A stretch of DNA of 64,000 nt from Undaria pinnatifida. Its lineage: Eukaryota > Sar > Phaeophyceae > Laminariales > Alariaceae. Position 1 is the first letter of the stretch. Every line of letters begins with the position of its first letter. Below are positions 55,887 through 64,000 of the stretch, piece by piece. The stretch lies in contig JABAKD010000028.1 in the NCBI GenBank assembly GCA_012845835.1, forward strand, positions 12,710,717 through 12,774,716. Direction: 5' to 3'. A program made the translations under genes and the position numbers. A model generated the notes under the pieces. The model saw nothing but the letters and a program-made list of their open reading frames with translations, was not told the DNA's origin and searched no databases.

Positions 55887-56012
55887 TAACCTTATTATAT
55901 AATACGCCAACGTCGTGGTAGTGACGTTTTTTTGGATCTTTGAAAATATCTTGGATATAACACCCCCCCAAAAAAGCTGCGACTCCCGAGCTCCACTCGG
56001 CCTCCGGCGGCC
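55887..56012 (-). repeat. Dispersed repeat, inverse copy of 45672-45805
   Basis: Reverse complement reproduces GAGGCCGAGTGGAGCTCGGG through CGTATTATATAATAAGG with few differences, including a short insertion after CGTCAC. Confidence 0.75.
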
Positions 56013-56224
56013 TCGCGGTGCCGCCACGTCCCATCCGCACGGCAGCACTACGACGTGCCGGCGAAAGAACGGCCGTCGGTGCCCCACCTCGGCGAGGGGG
56101 GAGCGTGGAAATCGCCCTCCCTGGGACGGCTCGCTTGCCCCCCGGCGTGGCGGGGAATAGTAAACAATTGCAAATCCCGCCCAGCCCGAGAGCATTGTAA
56201 CCAACGAATCGGCTGCTGCTCGCC

Positions 56225-56720
56225 CGTCATGTGTTTTGCTCTACGTACTGCTGCATTGCTGTACTGCTGTACTGGGTAGGTCCGTGGGTGGATGGTGGGT
56301 GGTGGGTGGGTGGTGGACGGCGGCTCGCTCGCTCCCCGAGATGGCCGAGTATCGTCAACAAATGAAACTCCCCCCGTCTGTTTCCTGTTTCATACAATGT
56401 CCTCAAGAACCAACTAACTGCTCCCCGCGTACCAGGTGTACTGCTGTACGTACTGCTACACTGCTGTACTGCTGCATGTAGTAAAGGTTTGGTCGGTGGG
56501 TGGGTGGAGGGTGCACTGCGTCGTCCGTCGTGGGTGGGTGGGCCGTTCCGTGCGTGTGAGTCTTTCTTCGTCCTGTGGGGGATGAACCTTTTTTTTGTTT
56601 CTAAAACACCGGCCTCCCACTGGTGCTTGGGAGTACTGTACCACCGTCCCCACTGCTGCACTCCTCTGTCCTTTACTACCGTGCGTACTGCTGCACTGCA
56701 CTGCCGTACTGCTGCCCTGT
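56225..56720. repeat. Interspersed TACTGCTGTACTG and GTGGGTGG repeat mosaic
   Basis: Clusters of TACTGCTG at 56245-56275, 56435-56480 and 56680-56715 alternate with GGTGGGTGG blocks at 56285-56315 and 56490-56540. Non-coding by appearance. Confidence 0.7.
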
Positions 56721-57249
56721 TATTAATTTTGTTTTCTAGTACAACTTACACACAGAGGATGATACAGCACCAATTTGTCTTTGTCCGCGATACCGCCCGG
56801 CAACTGGCATACTCCGGGAGTACCACTAGTAGAAACCAGTAATACTCAGTCGGGTAGTCGGCTGATGCATCGATCGATGGCGGCTAACAGCATACAAACG
56901 GCACACACACTCCGCGAGACCACGCGTATGTGACACGACGAGACACCGTCTGCAACTGTATAATATAACCCCGTGACACTCCGTTTATAACCATAACCGA
57001 CGAACAAGCTGCTCGGTGAGACTACGCTACATCGAACACCCTCAATCAAGCAGTACGCGATAACCTCATACCATGGTATATCAGTAGCTTTCCGCCAGGT
57101 TCCACCCCCGGGCTTGGATATCCGAAACACAATTCCACGAGCAGATTCAGAAAAGTAGGGAGGCTGTCACCCGTTCCCGCCGACACATGCTATGATGGAG
57201 GTATTAAGGTATACCACTATATTATTTTCTGATTGATGAGGCTTCTTAA

Positions 57250-57740
57250 CGCCTTCACAACTGGAAACCCGTTTTCGGGGAAAAAAATACTTGGGAGTTA
57301 ATACGGGGAGGGTTTTCTTCTACAACTGGAAACCCGTTTCCGGCGACAAAATTCCTTGGATTTAATATAGGGAGAGGTCTTATTTTTCCACTGGAAACCC
57401 GTTTTCGGCGACAAAATTACTTAAATTCAAAATTACTTGGAGTTAATATAGGGAGGGGTCTTTTTTTACAACTGGAAACCCGATTTCGGCGACAAAATCA
57501 CTTGGAGTTAATATAGGGAGAGGTTTTCTTCGACAACTGGAAACCCGTTTTCGGCGACAAATTTCTTGGAGTAAATATAGGGAGGCGTTTTCTGTTACAA
57601 CTGGAAACCCGTTCTCGGCGACAAAAATGTCTTGGAGTTAATATGGGGAGGGGTTTTCTTTTACAACTGGAAACCCGTTTTCGGCGACAAAATTACTTGG
57701 AGTTAGTATAGGGAGGGGTTCCCGGGCTCTAAACGGGTTA
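57250..57740 (+). repeat. Tandem array of the CTGGAAACCC dispersed unit (seven copies)
   Basis: Units of about 60-68 bp: CAACTGGAAACCCGTTTTCG, GCGACAAAATTACTTGGAGT, TAATATAGGGAGGGGTTTTC. The array is flanked on the left by TTCTGATTGATGAGGCTTCT and on the right by GGGCTCTAAACGGGTTATAG, which are the two halves of the single-copy element. The core has therefore been amplified inside one element. Confidence 0.9.
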
Positions 57741-58171
57741 TAGCCTAAAATCGCAATACCTAGACCACGGGTTTGTTCATCGGGCTGCCTTTTCAGTTCA
57801 CTAAAAAATCATCACTTTTCGCTTTTTCAGAAAGCAAAAAAAAACTCCCCAAGTGGTTACGAGCCCCGGAAAAAAATCGGTGCAACTCCACCGCAGCGTG
57901 TGTCCGTCCCCCACCCCCATCCCAGCTACCGCCTCCACACCGTTTCTCCAGCCACCTCACGTTCACGCAAAATCAGATCTCGGGCCACTTAAAAGGCAAG
58001 ACCTTCCCCCTGCCCACGTACGGGGCATGCGTTCGTTATTATCGCGACAAAACGGTTAAGCATTTCCTCCGTAATCGACGCACGCGCTATTAGTCGGGGC
58101 GGGCAAGGATTCAGTATATTCAGTATCTCCTCCGTAGTCGACGCACAGGCTATTCGTCGAGGGGTTTTCAC

Positions 58172-58350
58172 GGGTCATGATCCGGCGTGCCAGGTCGGGC
58201 CAGGAGGTTTTTCACGCTCTCGCGGATCGAATCCGGTTGGATCAAGAGGTGTTCGAAATCTCACGCGCCGGGTCAGGATATTTTCAAAAATCACGAGGTC
58301 TGGTTGGGTCACCCTGGTCCATCCCGATCCGCCAGAACTAACCCGACCTG
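58172..58350. repeat. GGGTCGGGTC inverted-repeat element, copy 3 (diverged)
   Basis: CAGGTCGGGCCAGGAGGTTT, TCGCGGATCGAATCCGGTTG, GATCAAGAGGTGTTCG and TCACCCTGGTCCATCCCGAT match copy 1 (15436-15620) in order. Confidence 0.65.
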
Positions 58351-58429
58351 CAATTTTTTCAAAGTTTTTTTAGTTTTGCTCGTCCCGTCTATCTGTTACC
58401 TTCGCACTTTATTCATTCTCCTTCTCCCC

Positions 58430-58540
58430 CCCTTGATGAAACTCAGCTCCGAGGTCACTTAGCAGGCTCTTCTCCCTCCTTCCCACTACGGTACGCGCCT
58501 TCGTTTTTATCGCGAGAATAATTCAGAACCTTTTCTAATA
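58430..58540 (+). repeat. Dispersed repeat, 'CTCGTCGACTCGCGTCG' family, copy 3 (partial)
   Basis: CTCAGCTCCGAGGTCACTTA, CCCACTACGGTACGCGCCTT and TTTTTATCGCGAGAATAATT match the family. The TCGTCGACTCGCG end is missing. Confidence 0.6.
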
Positions 58541-58624
58541 TTTGGTGCTTATCGGCCAACTCACAGTCCCAATATATAGGGACATGACGCGAACACGAAC
58601 ACAGCAGCGGTAGTTAGTGACAGC

Positions 58625-58745
58625 AGTGGCCGCCAACTATCACAGACCTTTCTTCGAGCGGAACTCACATCGCGAATAATCTCCAGACAAGACAAGTGGT
58701 GGTGGCCTGAGTGCCGGGCAATGGGCTGCGTGTGACAGCAACAAA
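58625..58745 (-). repeat. Dispersed repeat with 'CLE.IRDVS' frame, copy 1
   Basis: CACATCGCGAATA and AGACAAG words are shared with 59400-59495 and 62620-62700. On the minus strand the copies read SCLEIIRDVSSA, TCLEYIRDVSRP and TCLEFIRDVSF. The peptide is preserved while third positions vary, suggesting a coding ancestor such as a transposon or gene-family exon. Confidence 0.5.
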
Positions 58746-58879
58746 AACAAAAGAATGGAACTGTCATAGCCGATAACTTGGCAGCTGACTACCATTGACC
58801 ACGTGACATGGTAGCGCTATCTGCCCCCTCGTGTGCCTAGCGTCTCCAAAGCTGACCCTGACCCTAACCTTGACTTCTT

Positions 58880-59050
58880 CATCTCATTTATTATCCTCGC
58901 ACCACTCTCGCTCTCCCTCCCCCTAGTCACTCAGATCTGGGGTCACATCGCGGGCCCTCCCCCCCCCTCCCCACTACGGTACAAGCCTTCATTTTTCATC
59001 ACGAGAAGAATCCAGCATTTTCTTCCCTCGTCGACTCGCGTCGTATTATG
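58880..59050 (+). repeat. Dispersed repeat, 'CTCGTCGACTCGCGTCG' family, copy 4
   Basis: CTCAGATCTGGGGTCACATC, CCCACTACGGTACAAGCCTT and TTCCCTCGTCGACTCGCGTC are present. It ends about 50 bases from the tRNA-Trp gene. Confidence 0.7.
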
Positions 59051-59096
59051 ACTTTGTTTGGCAAAAAGAAAAAAATGCATGTGAAAATAAAAACAT

Positions 59097-59167
59097 GAAC
59101 CCAGGGAGATTCGAACTCCCAATCTTCAGGACTGGAATCTGACGCGTTGCCGTTGCGCCATGGGTCC
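59097..59167 (-). tRNA. trnW-CCA: tRNA-Trp (anticodon CCA)
   Basis: Minus-strand cloverleaf of 71 nt. Acceptor stem GGACCCA/TGGGTTC, D arm beginning TGGCGCAACGGCAACGCG with a complete A box, anticodon loop TTCCAGT with CCA at positions 34-36, and T arm GGGAGTTCGAATCTCCC with a perfect 5-bp stem and B box. No intron, and 3' CCA is not encoded, as in eukaryotic nuclear genes. The anticodon stem has one mismatched pair next to the loop. Confidence 0.93.
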
Positions 59168-59399
59168 GCATCTTACAAGCATCCTGCATATACTCAGGAC
59201 AACTAATGGTGGCCTAAAAAGAAGGAAATTTACTAGTCTATGTCATGAACAAAAATAGTGACCGTATCTACATGATACTTATGTATTACTATCATTGAGC
59301 TGGAAAAGTAAAAGTAACAATAAGAAAATATACTTCCGCTAATATATACCAGGTACACATACACACTGGTAACATACATAGCCCAACGCGGTGGCAGGC

Positions 59400-59495
59400 G
59401 ACTGCCGTTGACCTCGCTCCGAGGGCGACTCACATCGCGAATATACTCGAGGCAAGTGAGCGACGCCTGAGTGGCAGGCAACGGGCTACGACCCG
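59400..59495 (-). repeat. Dispersed repeat with 'CLE.IRDVS' frame, copy 2
   Basis: GGGCGACTCACATCGCGAAT and GGCAAGTGAGCGACGCCTGA. Aligns with copy 1 over about 90 bases, including TGGCAGGCAACGGGCT versus TGCCGGGCAATGGGCT. Confidence 0.5.
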
Positions 59496-60490
59496 GCACA
59501 AAAAAGTGGTCTTCTTAATGCCAATGCCCGTAGGTGGTATCCTATCGGCAACGAACGACCATAGCCAACAGGTGGTTTCCTATGGGCTATGACCTTGCTC
59601 AGGGGATTACTGAAAAAAAAAAGACCAATACATGTTTCTTTTTAAGAGGCCAGAAAGGGGGAGGGGGGTTACCAAAACCAGGCTAAAAAAATAAGGCTGC
59701 CCAGCTTTGCTTTGGCGTATTTTTTAGCCTTTGCCTTGCTAGCTTGCGATGAGGATCACCCCTCGGTCCGAAACTCCCTCGTCTTGCTCCCCGACCCCGA
59801 CTGTGTCGGAGGAGGCCTCGGGCGTGCTTGCACCGTGCCCGGGCTGCCGGCTGGCAGGGTGTTTTTGCAAAATAACTTCAAATACGTCAACTGTAAGTTT
59901 TATCATTTGAGCGATCGATACTGAGTTCCAACAGTTGAACCGTCTATATTAAACATTGCAAGCTGCGTGATTCATGAGTCTCGCGGTAAATACATAGGAG
60001 TACTCGCATACAGCTATTAAATAGGGGAGAGGAGAGGAGAGAGGTCCAGGTACATATGGTTGGACTGCTAAAAATGATGACACAGCAGCAGTACGTTCGA
60101 GGTACGAGGTGGTTTGGCGATTACTGCTGATGCTGTTATTGTAGTAGTCCTGCCATACTACCCGCCGGTACTCGTATGTATCTGGCATATGACACGATCG
60201 TCATCGATTTCTCGTTCTCCCGACCGTTCCTTTGCATCATGCAAACCACTCCACACTCGTTCCACCTCATATTTTTTGCAACACCATGAACTGATTTAAT
60301 ACCACACCATACCCCTTGGCAGTAATTTGTCGCTTCTACGGTCCCTTTCACTACCTCTTATGGGCATGTGTGGAGCCGCAGGCGGGCGTCAGCCCACCAC
60401 GGCGAAGCCCCCCTGGTATCTATTTATTTGTTTCCCGCAAGTCAATTTGAGCACAAGAAAAAGTCCCAACGAGTTTATACGAGTATGCAC

Positions 60491-60566
60491 TCGGCGGGGC
60501 TCGAACTCACGAAACTGACCTATACCAGGCTCGAGGATAACCTGATACGCCACCGGGGCGACCGGT
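60491..60566 (-). mobile_element. tRNA-derived SINE-like copy 2
   Basis: Minus-strand reading begins ACCGGTCGCCCCGGTGGCG, continues TATCAGGTTATCCTCGAG and ends with the B box GAGTTCGAGCCCC. The head is shared with 55621-55697. Confidence 0.6.
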
Positions 60567-60724
60567 TCCTGGCTATATGCACCCGCCTGTCTCCACCCAC
60601 GAGGCAGTTATACGTGTAGTACCCCGATTGCTGTCTCTGGAAGCGGGCACGCCAAAAAACAAAATAAATCCATTTTTCGAAGATGCGTGCTACAATATCA
60701 GGTGGTACGTTTTGGAAAAGATTT

Positions 60725-60990
60725 TTTCTGAACTGACGGGGGTTCCTTAACCCCTTTATAACTGGAAACCCGTTTTTGAGGACAAACTTACTTGGTTATA
60801 GTATAGGCAGGGGTTCGGGGTTTTCGAAGATGCGTGCTACAATATCAGGTGGTACGTTTTGGAAAAGATATTTTCTGAACTGACGGGGGTTCCTTAACCC
60901 CTTTATAACTGGAAACCCGTTTTTGGGGACAAACTTACTTGGTTATAGTATAGGGAGGGGTTCGGGGGTTCTCAAGGGGTTAAGCCTCCT
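60725..60990 (+). repeat. Two tandem copies of the CTGACGGGGGTTCCTTAACC / CTGGAAACCC element
   Basis: Two near-identical units of about 135 bp share TCGAAGATGCGTGCTACAAT, GTGGTACGTTTTGGAAAAGA, TTTCTGAACTGACGGGGGTT and AACTGGAAACCCGTTTTTG. The right one continues into AAGCCTCCTTAACCCCAAAT. Confidence 0.85.
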
Positions 60991-61099
60991 TAACCCCAAA
61001 TCGTCGTAATTTCGCCATTCTTGTTTGCAATACGAATGTTGTTTCGTACCTAGGCCGTGGGTTTGGTCATCGCGTTGCGCTTTCAGTTTACTCAAAAAT

Positions 61100-61520
61100 A
61101 CGTGTTAATGGGCGAGGTATTACTCTACAACTGCAATAGTTTTATCAAGTGAGGAGTGAGGAGCCTCAGACAAAAAAGGGTATACCTTTTACGGTGGTGT
61201 GTGTGCTATTCTACAACTGCAGTAGTTTTATCAAGTGAGGAGCCTCAGACAAAAAAGGGTATACCCTTGCCGTGGTGTCCTATTCTACACCTGCAGTAGT
61301 TTTATCAAGTGAGCTTCAGACGAAAAAGGGTATACCTTTACCGTGGTATGTGTGTCCTATTCTACAACTGCAATAGTTTTATCAAGTGAGGAGCCTCAGA
61401 CAAAAAAGGATATACCTTTACCGTGGTGTGTGTCCTATTCTACCACTGCAGTAGTTTTATCAAGTGAGAAGCCTCAGACAAAAAAAGGTATACCTTTGCC
61501 GTGGTGTGTGTACGCACAAG
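61100..61520 (+). repeat. Five-copy tandem repeat, unit about 80 bp
   Basis: Each unit: CTATTCTACAACTGCAGTAG, TTTTATCAAGTGAGGAGCCT, CAGACAAAAAAGGGTATACC, TTTACCGTGGTGTGTG. Copies are 90 percent or more alike by eye, implying recent expansion. Confidence 0.9.
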
Positions 61521-61744
61521 GTGAGCCGCTTTCACCGCGATTCCGAACTATTGTTGTCTAGGATGAAGTATGGAAAAACCGGCGAGGTTGGTTCGGCCCA
61601 CGTGTGTTTCCAGTGTTATGAGGAGAAAATATTAAAAACTGCCCAAAACACTACGACTTTAACTAATTTCCAACTCCGTTTTTTTTCCAAGTCTAATTCC
61701 AAGCGTTTTGTCCCCACAGTTGGAGTGTGGTGCTAAAAGGGTCA

Positions 61745-61785
61745 AACCCTAACCCTAACCCTAGCCCTATAGCCCTAACCCCGAG
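61745..61785. repeat. Short interstitial telomere-like CCCTAA tract
   Basis: AACCCTAACCCTAACCCTAG then CCCTATAGCCCTAACCCC, about six units of the TTAGGG class. Too short and degenerate for a telomere. Confidence 0.8.
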
Positions 61786-61904
61786 TCTACTCATACAACT
61801 TTGTCCGGAATAAATCCGACCCGTTTTTTGTACTTCAAAATCTGGTCGACCACGAAAAAAAGTCATAAAACAAAAATTTGTTTTTTTAACAGGACAATAT
61901 GACC

Positions 61905-62035
61905 CCTCCCATTATGAAAAAACTCACCCACATAGTGTATTACAAGTACCAACAACGCAGCTTGCAAAGATGAGTATTGACCCGAAATTCGTCGAACTCA
62001 CGGCTGACGTCCTTGAAATATTTTTATAAAATAGT
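61905..62035 (+). repeat. Dispersed 'MSID.KFV.LTADVLE' repeat, copy 2
   Basis: About 120 bases aligned with 18420-18550, including ACCAACAACGCAGCTTGCAA and an ATG frame MSIDPKFVELTADVLEIFL. It is followed by two tandem copies of another unit (62060-62290). Confidence 0.6.
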
Positions 62036-62044
62036 CCCCGATTT

Positions 62045-62290
62045 CCATGCTGTATCCTAGATAATAACTCAGGCGTCTCGTGAAGGCTTCAGCACAAGGT
62101 GCGAAAGTCCGCCTCTGACCTTTTTCTGCCGAAAATTTGGTCGACCACAAGGACTCTCATGTAACAAAGCATTCCCCCACTTCCATACTGTATCCTAGAT
62201 AATAAATCCGACATCTCGTGAAGCCTGCAGCTGCACATGGTGCCGAAGTCCGCCTCACAAGAGGTAGGATGCAGCTCACCTTTCATGCGA
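62045..62290 (-). repeat. Two-copy tandem duplication, about 130-150 bp
   Basis: TTCCATGCTGTATCCTAGAT/TTCCATACTGTATCCTAGAT, ATCTCGTGAAGSCT and CGAAGTCCGCCTC recur. Minus-strand frames read LLSRIQYGSGG and LLSRIQHGNRG, so the duplicated DNA may once have been coding. Confidence 0.65.
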
Positions 62291-62619
62291 CTCGCCAAAA
62301 CACCTCACGGCAGTTTGCGCTCGGTGTACACGATGTCTGCCTGGTCGGCGAAAAGCCGACGTGCTCGGTCCCGGTATCGTAGGTGTGCGGGGGTCTATGG
62401 ACTTAAGGTCACGGCTGTGCATCAAACTTGTACACACCACCCCTGTCTGGGCCAAAAAATAAAAGCGCGGTGAAAACGACATTTTTTTTGGGCACCCCTG
62501 TGTTACAGTATCATGACATTTTTCGTACCGCCATCGCACGCGGGTGAAAGAAAGCCCACCGGCAACGATAACAGCCCGTAGATGGTAGGTAGAGCCTGTG
62601 GACTATGTACGACCTTGCT

Positions 62620-62700
62620 TTCAGCGAAAACTCACATCGCGAATAAACTCAAGACAAGTAATCGTGGCCTCCCGAAAGCCATCCGGAAGCTCAGGAACAC
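62620..62700 (-). repeat. Dispersed repeat with 'CLE.IRDVS' frame, copy 3
   Basis: AAAACTCACATCGCGAATAA and CAAGACAAGTAATCGTGGCC. On the minus strand ATITCLEFIRDVSF ends an open frame. Confidence 0.5.
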
Positions 62701-62837
62701 CCTCCATCACAGACGCTGATGCACACTTCTCGGGCACAAGCATATCCTTCACTTGGTCCGCGGGAAGGCACGCCGGTCGAATGCAGTACCACTTCATCGA
62801 GTGCCTTACGAGTGAGCAAGTCCAGTCAACGGCGGTG

Positions 62838-62945
62838 GAATGGGGTGGGTTGGGGTGGGGTGGGGTGGGTTGGCGTTGGGTTGGGTGGGGCGGGGTGGGT
62901 TGGGATGAGGTGGGTTGGGGTGAGGTGGGTGGGGTGGGGTGTGTC
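62838..62945. repeat. (GGGTTGGGGT)n pentanucleotide-like repeat
   Basis: GGGGT/GGGTT words over about 105 bases. Open frames on both strands are artefacts. Confidence 0.9.
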
Positions 62946-63324
62946 AGGGAGGGAGAATGAGGGGGGGCTGTACTCTTTCTGTCATACATGGCCTTTGTCG
63001 TATGACCGAAGACTCTCGCATCCCCACAATGTCTGGACGGAGCACGTCGGATTTTCACCCACAAGGCAGACATGGCGCGGGAGAGGGGGGGGGGGGGGTA
63101 GTTTTTATCGTAGCGAGCAAGCGCTTCTCTGCTGCTGCGGCTGTATACTCGGGATTTCTCACACACTCTCTGTTATCTGGCTTTGGATTGGTTGAAAAAG
63201 CACATTGATCGGGGGGGTTAACTCATTCTACATGTCCTATTGGACCCAGCTCATTGGGTCAATTCTGTACCTTGTGCGACATACGTCCAAAAAGCAGATC
63301 TTCTCAAATTGCGAGGTAAGGTGG

Positions 63325-63445
63325 GAACTGCCTGCTAGGCTGTTATACCCCTGTATAACGTACAGTGCAGAGGCCGCAAACCTAAGGCCTGCTAGGCTGT
63401 TATACCCCTGTGCAATGTACAGTGCAGAGGCCGCAAACCTAACTT
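63325..63445 (+). repeat. Two-copy tandem repeat, unit about 62 bp
   Basis: GCCTGCTAGGCTGTTATACC, CCTGTATAACGTACAGTGCA and GAGGCCGCAAACCTAA occur twice head to tail with three differences. Confidence 0.9.
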
Positions 63446-63604
63446 GATTGCGCCACGTGTATAAATACATGCCGGACACGGCGGTGCGTGGCAATGGCGT
63501 AAAACACTTTTGCGCAGAACGAGAAAGCATGACAACCGTACTATTAACTAGTGCTAACCGTGCCCGAGGGGTGTTTTAATAGACCGTACCAGCAACATGC
63601 CGCA

Positions 63605-63799
63605 GTGGTCCCTCTATAATGCCGGTCGAGTAGTGCCGGTTGCCCGCTATACGAGTGCCTGTGAAATCGCATGGCGCATATGGGAACAACGCTTAGTGGC
63701 AGTATGCGGAGTAATACCGATTGCCGCTATAGTTCCAGTATTTCTCTCTATAGTGCGCATACCGGCACTACAGAGAGACAGCACTATAGAGGGATCACT
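63605..63799. mobile_element. MITE-like element with TCCCTCTATARTGC inverted ends
   Basis: The left end GTGGTCCCTCTATAATGCCG and the reverse complement of the right end (GTGATCCCTCTATAGTGCTG) match at most positions. Further inverted words (CTCTATAGTGC / GCACTATAGAG) lie inside. About 195 bp, non-coding; no convincing target duplication. Confidence 0.5.
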
Positions 63800-63861
63800 G
63801 CTGTACCTGGTACTATACACAAGTGTTCCACGATCGCTATGTGCAGACATGCACGCCTTTA

Positions 63862-63935
63862 GAGCTGGAATCCCGTTTGGGGGGACTAATTACTTGGAGT
63901 TAGTATAGGGAGGAGTGAGGGGCTCTAAAGGCTAT
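63862..63935 (+). repeat. Dispersed CTGGAAACCC-type unit, single copy
   Basis: AGAGCTGGAATCCCGTTTGG, GGACTAATTACTTGGAGTTA, GTATAGGGAGGAGTGAGGGG, CTCTAAAGG. Confidence 0.75.
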
Positions 63936-64000
63936 TGAAAAAATGTCACGAAAAGTGTTCTACAAACGAAAAGCAGAACGAAGAGGCACTCCTCAAATGA

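Noticed and set aside
60491..60566. Functional tRNA gene
   Set aside because: It has A- and B-box-like words but no complete cloverleaf, and a sister copy shares its head; treated as a SINE-like element.
61745..61785. Chromosome end
   Set aside because: Only about six degenerate CCCTAA units, with complex sequence continuing on both sides.

Overview
The window is nuclear DNA of a eukaryote with long introns and very many repeats. Coding exons are short, sit kilobases apart and join through GT...AG introns. Protein style (stramenopile-like ankyrin and RRM proteins, a plant-type cyclopropane synthase), satellite-filled introns and CCCTAA-type interstitial repeats suggest a brown alga or related stramenopile. 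That placement is an inference; no rRNA or organellar marker is present.

Layout. (1) 112-9719, + strand: ten exons of a cyclopropane-fatty-acyl-phospholipid synthase (CFA) family methyltransferase, with its 5' end outside the window. (2) 9720-14885: intergenic repeats between convergent genes. (3) 26244-14886, - strand: four exons of a C2H2 zinc-finger/ankyrin-repeat protein. Its introns 1 and 2 hold about 7.5 kb of a satellite with a basic unit near 45 bp and a four-unit higher-order period near 180 bp. (4) 28307-27864, - strand: first exon of a Gln-rich protein with an ALKBH8/TRM9-like RRM. (5) 28386-28807: a compact LTR element (TRIM) with identical 78-bp LTRs and a 4-bp target duplication, lying in the 623-bp gap between two divergent genes. 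(6) 28931-46963, + strand: eleven exons of an asparagine synthetase domain-containing protein 1 (ASNSD1) homologue, joined in frame into 1254 codons; its introns carry a decayed non-LTR retrotransposon tail, MITE-like elements and long microsatellites. (7) 46964-51886: mostly non-coding. (8) 53689-51887, - strand: a large 3' exon of an unrecognised Ala/Gly-rich protein. (9) 53717-64000: no protein gene I can support, but one tRNA-Trp (59097-59167, - strand), tRNA-derived SINE-like copies and a dense mosaic of tandem and dispersed repeats.

The genes do not form a pathway. CFA would modify membrane lipids using S-adenosylmethionine, ASNSD1 is a GATase-II plus ATP-pyrophosphatase protein of uncertain substrate, and the ankyrin and RRM proteins are interaction or RNA-binding proteins. 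The strongest results are the two complete splice models (ASNSD1; the ankyrin gene from exon 1 to its stop), the TRIM with all its landmarks, the intronic higher-order satellite that stays readable on the host-gene strand, and a TA-flanked MITE inside that satellite. All gene models were built by eye from reading frames, splice dinucleotides and remembered family motifs; no search was run.
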